From: SIG452 sp045540295
GTDB lineage: Bacteria; Bacillota; Clostridia; UMGS1840
Direction: 5' to 3'
Assembly: GCA_045540295.1 (NCBI GenBank)
Contig: JAZQGY010000029.1
Span: forward strand, 122,290 to 186,289
DNA: 64,000 bases
The notes under the pieces are model-generated. The model saw only the letters and a list, made by a program, of their open reading frames with translations. It was not told where the DNA came from and made no database searches. Of this stretch, positions 59,929 to 64,000 are shown piece after piece (position 1 is the first letter of the stretch; every line of letters starts with the position of its first letter). Position numbers and translations under genes: made by a program.

Positions 59929-60707
59929 ATGCTTTTTCACAAAAACCCATTTGCGTTTTACTCCCCGGTATGGAAATCTATCTTACAACTTATTTTTTCA
60001 GTTGTGTTGATGACAGACCTCCAAGAACACATTCGCATCCCTGTTATGAAATCGTTTGCACCAAAGAAAAAGGCGTTATTTATTTTAATCTGATTCCGCC
60101 GCTTACAGAACACTTTTCAAAAACTGCTTTGGATGGAAGAGTCTGTTCGTTTTTATTTACTTTCACAGAGGATGCAAACGATGATATTTGCCAGATTATT
60201 CGTTCTGTGGATAAGATTATCCCGATTCAGGATACTTTCAATGGCATGGCAAGACTTTTAGCTATTAATGATGCTGTATCGCAAAAGAAATTCGGAATGA
60301 AGGAGCAGTTGATGGCAGAGTTCCGTCTGTTTTTTGTGAAGTTGGCGCAGATTTTTCACGCAGAAAGAAAAGTTGAGCAAGAAAACACACAAAATCTGGA
60401 TGTTCAGAGAATTGCGTTGCTGGAAGATTTTTTCAATATTGAAATGCGTTATCCTGATTGCAACAAACGCCAGCTGGCAGATAAAATCGGTGTTTGCGAA
60501 CGCCAACTTACCCGAATTCTAAAAGAAACCTATAACAGCACTTTTTCTGCAATTTTAACAGAATCTAGAATGAACATGGCATTAGCAATGCTGACTTACG
60601 AGGACAGACCTATCAAGGAAGTTGCAGAATCGGTAGGTTATACTTCGGTGGCATCTTTCCGAGCTGCCTACAAAAAGTTCTTTGGTGTGTATCCTGGAAA
60701 GAATTAG
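59925..60707 (+). CDS. AraC-family transcriptional regulator
   Basis: The protein is about 260 residues. The N-terminal part resembles a small cupin-type sensor (PRTHSHPCYEIVCTKEKGVI), and the C-terminal 100 residues are the AraC double helix-turn-helix (KRQLADKIGVCERQLTRILK; IKEVAESVGYTSVASFRAAY). It probably controls the neighbouring glycosidase/NSS or SDR/Gfo genes. The start is uncertain: a TTG at 59910 is also in frame, but neither has a directly placed SD (see the mini-ORF chain). Confidence 0.88.
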   Translation: MNAFSQKPICVLLPGMEIYLTTYFFSCVDDRPPRTHSHPCYEIVCTKEKGVIYFNLIPPLTEHFSKTALDGRVCSFLFTFTEDANDDICQIIRSVDKIIPIQDTFNGMARLLAINDAVSQKKFGMKEQLMAEFRLFFVKLAQIFHAERKVEQENTQNLDVQRIALLEDFFNIEMRYPDCNKRQLADKIGVCERQLTRILKETYNSTFSAILTESRMNMALAMLTYEDRPIKEVAESVGYTSVASFRAAYKKFFGVYPGKN

Positions 60708-60741
60708 GACATTAAACCTGCAAACAATTCCTGTTTTTATC

Positions 60742-60770
60742 TTGTTAAAATCGTAACGATGTGCTATAAT
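60742..60770 (+). promoter_or_regulatory. Promoter of the SDR-Gfo/Idh operon, overlapping a Rex-like site
   Basis: TTGTTA (60742-60747), 17 bp, TATAAT (60765-60770). TTGTTAAAATCGTAACGA (60742-60759) matches the Rex pattern with two mismatches and would cover the -35 box. Confidence 0.65.
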
Positions 60771-60823
60771 TCTTTTAGTAACATAAACAGCAATATCAAT
60801 TTCAGAAAGGTGAATGATTTTTT

Positions 60824-61624
60824 ATGGCAAGAAACATTTTTTCAATGGAAGGAAAGAACGTCATTTTCACAGGCGGTACCGGTTTCTTAGGCAGCGCAAT
60901 GGTGAAGGCGCTGTTAGAAAACGGAGCAACGGTATTCGTGCCCGCAAGAACTGACCGTTATGACGAATCCTTTGATGAATATAAGCAGCAAAACAAGCTG
61001 ATTTTCGAATCCTTTGACTTAAGCTCCTCCGAAGCTGTGACCCGGGCAATTGCCAGAGGGATTGAAGTGTTAAAAAGAGTAGATGTGCTGGTAAACTGTG
61101 CAGTATATCCTCCGAAACCCATTGACGGAAAAATTGAATATCGTTTGGATTCCACTCCTGATGCAATTTGGGAAGGTATGATTGACGGTATCGTTCATTC
61201 TGTATTTCGTGCAACCAGAGAAATTCTGCCTCACTTTAAAGCAAATGGTGGCGGTAACATTGTCAATATCGGTTCTATGTACGGGATTGTTGCTCCTGAT
61301 TTTGATATTTACGGTGACACTGTTGATTGGAATCATCCTGCATACAGCACCGGTAAAGCCGGCATTTTGCAGTACACCCGTTACTGTGCATCCGCACTGG
61401 CTCGTCACAACATCAGAGTAAACAGCTTAACTCCCGGTGCTTTCCCCAATATCGGACCGAAAACTGATATGGACTTTATCGGCAGATTAAGTGCAAAAGC
61501 AATGTTAAAACGAACCGGTAAACCGGAAGAACTGCAGGGAGGCATTTTATTGCTTTGCTCTGATGCATCTTCGTATATGACCGGAACTAATATCGTGGTA
61601 GACGGCGGCTTAACTCAGTGGTAA
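60824..61624 (+). CDS. Short-chain dehydrogenase/reductase
   Basis: The 266-residue classical SDR has the NAD(P) site FTGGTGFLGSAMVKAL, the NCAV region, the active-site serine in NIGSMYGI, and YSTGK (Tyr-x-x-x-Lys). It ends with the usual GTNIVVDGGLTQW. It probably oxidises or reduces a sugar or polyol hydroxyl. It is followed 13 nt later by a Gfo/Idh/MocA oxidoreductase, a pairing common in sugar-derivative pathways. The substrate is not identifiable. Confidence 0.9.
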   Translation: MARNIFSMEGKNVIFTGGTGFLGSAMVKALLENGATVFVPARTDRYDESFDEYKQQNKLIFESFDLSSSEAVTRAIARGIEVLKRVDVLVNCAVYPPKPIDGKIEYRLDSTPDAIWEGMIDGIVHSVFRATREILPHFKANGGGNIVNIGSMYGIVAPDFDIYGDTVDWNHPAYSTGKAGILQYTRYCASALARHNIRVNSLTPGAFPNIGPKTDMDFIGRLSAKAMLKRTGKPEELQGGILLLCSDASSYMTGTNIVVDGGLTQW

Positions 61625-61637
61625 GGAGAAAATAATC

Positions 61638-62657
61638 ATGAATAAGACTAAAATTTGTGTTGTGGGGATTGGTAGCATAGGAAGACGTCATTTAAGACTG
61701 TTAAATGAAAGAGATGACGTGGTATTAAGCGTGGTTGACCCCAGTCCGGCAAGTAAAGATTTTATGGCAGAAAATTATCCGGAATTAAAACTTTATGCTT
61801 CTATGCAGGAAGCAATTGCAGCGGAACATCCTGATGCTGCTTTAATTGCAACTCCTCATCAGATGCATTCCGGCATGGCAATTGAAGCATTAGACGCAGG
61901 TTTACACGTTTTCTGTGAAAAACCTATGAGTGATACCATGGAAGACTGTGTGAAAATGCTGAATCGTGCGAAAGAAAGCGACAGAGTATTTTCTGTTGGA
62001 TTTATGTTCCATTTCGATCCTTTTATCCGTAAAATGAAGGACTTGGTTGACGCAGGAAAACTGGGTAAAATTGTTCATTTCACCAGCAGATTCTCTTCAT
62101 ACAATATTTTACTTTGTTCTGTAACCAAACACCAGGAACATACTCCGTATTCATTGGCAATGGACTGTATTCACGATAGCGATTTGTTGCATTATTTCAC
62201 CGGTTCTGTTCCGGATTATGCGTTTACTAATGCTGCAAAAATCGGAGATATGCCGTTAAGCTCTCCTCAGAACTCTATTGATACCCTGTATCGCTGGGAA
62301 GACGGAAGCATGGCTGCAAACTGTCACTTTGACTATGTGCAGCATCCTCAGGTACATGCCATTGAAATTGTTGGTGACAAGGGTTATGTAAAAGGTAACT
62401 TTGATACCGCTGAAATTATTTTTGGTACCATTGACGGTAAAACTGAGATTATTGACGGTACTCGTGTCTTTGAAGATGTGTACCGTGCGCAGCTGGATCA
62501 TTTTATTCGTGCAACTCGTGGAGAAGTGGAACCTGAAAACAAACCGGAATCTGCAATTTATTCCACCTTATTAATGGAAGCACAAAAAGAAGCTGGCATT
62601 ACCGGCAAAGAAGTGAATATTCACGACATTGCAAAAAAATACGGTTTTGAGTATTAA
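61638..62657 (+). CDS. Gfo/Idh/MocA-family oxidoreductase
   Basis: The 339-residue NAD(P)-dependent dehydrogenase has an N-terminal Rossmann fold (VVGIGSIGRRHLRLLNER), the conserved FCEKPMSDTMED (EKP motif) and a C-terminal alpha/beta domain with MDCIHDSDLLHYF at the active site. Members act on sugars, sugar phosphates, inositols or bile pigments. RBS AAGGAGA. It shares a transcript with the SDR gene, and a terminator follows. Confidence 0.92.
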   Translation: MNKTKICVVGIGSIGRRHLRLLNERDDVVLSVVDPSPASKDFMAENYPELKLYASMQEAIAAEHPDAALIATPHQMHSGMAIEALDAGLHVFCEKPMSDTMEDCVKMLNRAKESDRVFSVGFMFHFDPFIRKMKDLVDAGKLGKIVHFTSRFSSYNILLCSVTKHQEHTPYSLAMDCIHDSDLLHYFTGSVPDYAFTNAAKIGDMPLSSPQNSIDTLYRWEDGSMAANCHFDYVQHPQVHAIEIVGDKGYVKGNFDTAEIIFGTIDGKTEIIDGTRVFEDVYRAQLDHFIRATRGEVEPENKPESAIYSTLLMEAQKEAGITGKEVNIHDIAKKYGFEY

Positions 62658-62665
62658 AACAATAA

Positions 62666-62693
62666 AAAAAAGACCTCTTCCGAGGTCTTTTTT
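62666..62693. terminator. Terminator after Gfo/Idh gene
   Basis: Stem AGACCTC/GAGGTCT with TTCC loop, A-run before and T-run after; also usable by the converging DUF11 gene. Confidence 0.9.
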
Positions 62694-62700
62694 GTTTTTT

Positions 62701-63552
62701 TCAGACTGTTCCGGTAACAGTTACCGTAGTAACACCGGGAGTAATTACAAACTCGCCGGTAACAGGGTTTTGCGTATAGGTCGCAGCCGGAACAGTAATT
62801 GTTCCGGGAATTGTGGAAAACACACCGGTGGTTTCATCATAAGTGTATGCGGTAGATGGTAGTGCCGCATCGTTTAAGGTTACTGAAATATCGGATAAGA
62901 TGGGATTAAAAGTGTCGGTAATAACTAAATTATCAGTTGCCAAAGCAATGGCGTTACCTGTATTTTGGATAGTAAAGGTGTAAGTCAACTGACTGTTTTC
63001 CGTTACATCGGAAGGGGAAAGCGATTTTATGATGGATAATACAGCTTCATTTGTTACCGGAATGGTTTCACTTACAACGAAAGGTGTGCTTAAACCGCTA
63101 CCGGAAATGGTTACCTGATTGGTGATAGTGCTACCAGTACCTAAGGGAGCAACACTGTTGGGTTTTGCTTCGTAAATAATCATAGCATTTCCGTTGGCCG
63201 GAACAGTGATTGCCGTAAAGGTTAACGGATTGGTTTCGGATACAGTGGGAGCAGGTTGCAAGATGCCGTTCTGATAATACAGAGCGGAGCCCTCCACGTA
63301 ATCCAGCGGTACCAGTGTTCCTGTTCCAAAAGGAAATGCACCAAGATTGTCAGTTATCGTAATCCCGCTGAAAGGTGTGTTGCTGACATTGGATAAGCTG
63401 ATGATATAAGTGATATCGTCACCGATGTTGTATGCAGCGGAGACTGCAGTTTTTGTTGCAGACAGCACCTCAACAATGTTACCGGTTACAATATTAGAAT
63501 TCACAGTATTGCCGTTGTAGGATAAGGTTGCCTGGTTGGTAAAAGTTGCCAT
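62701..63552 (-). CDS. DUF11 repeat protein without signal peptide
   Basis: The 283-residue beta-rich protein has two or three DUF11-type repeats (SATKTAVSAAYNIGDDITYI, then SLSNVSNTPFSGITITDNLG; VLSIIKSLSPSDVTENSQLT). These domains are usually exported, yet this protein starts directly with MATFTNQATLSYNG and has no signal peptide, membrane anchor or cysteine. Delivery by lysis, for example as a mother-cell-made spore-coat component, is a guess supported only by a possible sigma-E/K-like -10 box upstream. RBS GAGGAAG on minus. Its start context is good. Confidence 0.82.
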   Translation of the reverse strand: MATFTNQATLSYNGNTVNSNIVTGNIVEVLSATKTAVSAAYNIGDDITYIISLSNVSNTPFSGITITDNLGAFPFGTGTLVPLDYVEGSALYYQNGILQPAPTVSETNPLTFTAITVPANGNAMIIYEAKPNSVAPLGTGSTITNQVTISGSGLSTPFVVSETIPVTNEAVLSIIKSLSPSDVTENSQLTYTFTIQNTGNAIALATDNLVITDTFNPILSDISVTLNDAALPSTAYTYDETTGVFSTIPGTITVPAATYTQNPVTGEFVITPGVTTVTVTGTV

Positions 63553-63602
63553 ATCTTTCTTCCTCTCTTAGAATGTTTTTTATGAGGGGATTCCTCATTT
63601 TC

Positions 63603-63630
63603 ATTGTATGAGAAGAAATTTAATTTGTGA
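63603..63630 (-). promoter_or_regulatory. Possible sporulation (sigma-E/K-like) promoter of the DUF11 gene
   Basis: On minus: CATACAAT (63610-63603) matches the sigma-E -10 pattern CATACAnT; TCACAAA (63630-63624) is a weak -35, 13 bp upstream. Confidence 0.35.
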
Positions 63631-63635
63631 AAAAC

Positions 63636-63672
63636 AAAAGAATCCACACGTTTTATGCGAGCGGATTCTTTT
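63636..63672 (-). terminator. Terminator of the trmO transcript
   Basis: On minus: AAAAGAATCC (63672-63663) pairs with GGATTCTTTT (63645-63636) around a partly paired loop, followed by GTTTTT. Confidence 0.75.
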
Positions 63673-63684
63673 TTTGTTAAATGG

Positions 63685-63999
63685 TTATGATTCTGTTACA
63701 GACAGAATGATTAATACTTTATTTATTACCTGGAATTTGATTTCATAATGACTGTATCGGATACCGTAAATTTTATCATCATCCTGATAAGACGGTCTTG
63801 GGTCGTGAGAAAGTACATCAGTAATTTCTTGCTTTATTTGTTCGGATAGTGTATCAAAAAATTCGGATTGATTCCTAACCGTCAGTTTTCTTTCTTTCAA
63901 ATGTTCGGTAAATCCACCGATAGCATTAGCAATACTGTCTGCATAGGGAAGATAGGGCTTAATATCATAAATAGGAGTACCGTTTAACAAATCTGCTCC
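63685..63999 (-). CDS. trmO: tRNA (N6-threonylcarbamoyladenosine37-N6)-methyltransferase TrmO, C-terminal part
   Basis: The reading frame runs off the window on the minus strand, so only about the last 104 residues are present. They contain the diagnostic ADLLNGTPIYDIKPYLPYAD of TrmO/TsaA (YaeB), which uses SAM to methylate t6A37 in tRNA. The C-terminal domain (IYGIRYSHYEIKFQVINKVL) is also typical. The N-terminal SAM-binding barrel lies outside the window. Confidence 0.88.
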   Translation of the reverse strand, partial: GADLLNGTPIYDIKPYLPYADSIANAIGGFTEHLKERKLTVRNQSEFFDTLSEQIKQEITDVLSHDPRPSYQDDDKIYGIRYSHYEIKFQVINKVLIILSVTES

Positions 64000-64000
64000 T

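Overview
The window looks like chromosome from an unclassified, spore-forming, low-GC Firmicute of the class Clostridia. The grounds are a spoIIR homologue behind a sigma-F-like promoter, AGGAGG ribosome-binding sites, TTGACA-17-TATAAT promoters, intrinsic terminators throughout, and mostly anaerobic, ferredoxin- and NADH-centred metabolism. No rRNA, tRNA, CRISPR array, transposase or prophage was seen. I cannot name an order or genus from the sequence alone.

Layout. 1-2300: 3' end of secA, then prfB (with a programmed frameshift) and prfA in tandem. 2340-6380 (minus): flavodoxin-like protein, lipid glycosyltransferase, rpiB, CPBP protease and mltG, probably one operon from a promoter at 6475-6503. 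6590-12610: galE, an S-layer-homology protein, a HAD phosphatase and a polar amino-acid ABC transporter. 12809-20590: trmK, a PucR-type regulator, ftsE-ftsX, a tiny membrane protein, an EnvC-like M23 factor, an S41 protease, ispE and spoIIR. 20841-23465: ppdK, very probably highly expressed. 23600-25900: an AT-rich accessory patch with an ACT-ACT-metallo-beta-lactamase protein, an array of short hairpins and a frameshifted small gene. 25937-41300: an M20 amidohydrolase, a tetrahydrofolate riboswitch controlling a folT-folC fusion, a short-armed smc, ftsY, a UPF0182 protein, proB-proA, obgE and a guaB of the type also found in protozoa. 41513-46450: gap, a free-standing BIG2 domain, an EamA transporter, an E2-like acyltransferase and an NSS transporter.

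46782-56870 is the most interesting metabolic block. It encodes HdrB, HdrC, HdrA, an MvhD-type subunit, three FlxCBA-like Fe-S/flavin subunits, a soluble fumarate-reductase-like iron-sulfur protein and flavoprotein, and an AAE-family exchanger. I infer a soluble flavin-based electron-bifurcating complex that oxidises NADH, reduces ferredoxin and passes the other electrons to fumarate or a related acceptor. A Rex-like NADH-responsive operator may lie in its leader. 56998-62660 is a carbohydrate-type cluster: GH63-like glycosidase, second NSS transporter, AraC regulator with a chain of mini-ORFs before it, SDR and Gfo/Idh/MocA oxidoreductases. The window ends with a DUF11 protein and the C-terminus of trmO, both on minus.

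Main regulatory observations: a UAA-containing prfB frameshift site next to prfA; a THF riboswitch with an enlarged P4 arm and a credible Shine-Dalgarno-sequestering platform; two promoters embedded in the preceding gene's terminator (spoIIR and smc); and a mirror-symmetric hairpin array at 25169-25372 with TCGATAT/ATATCGA linkers.
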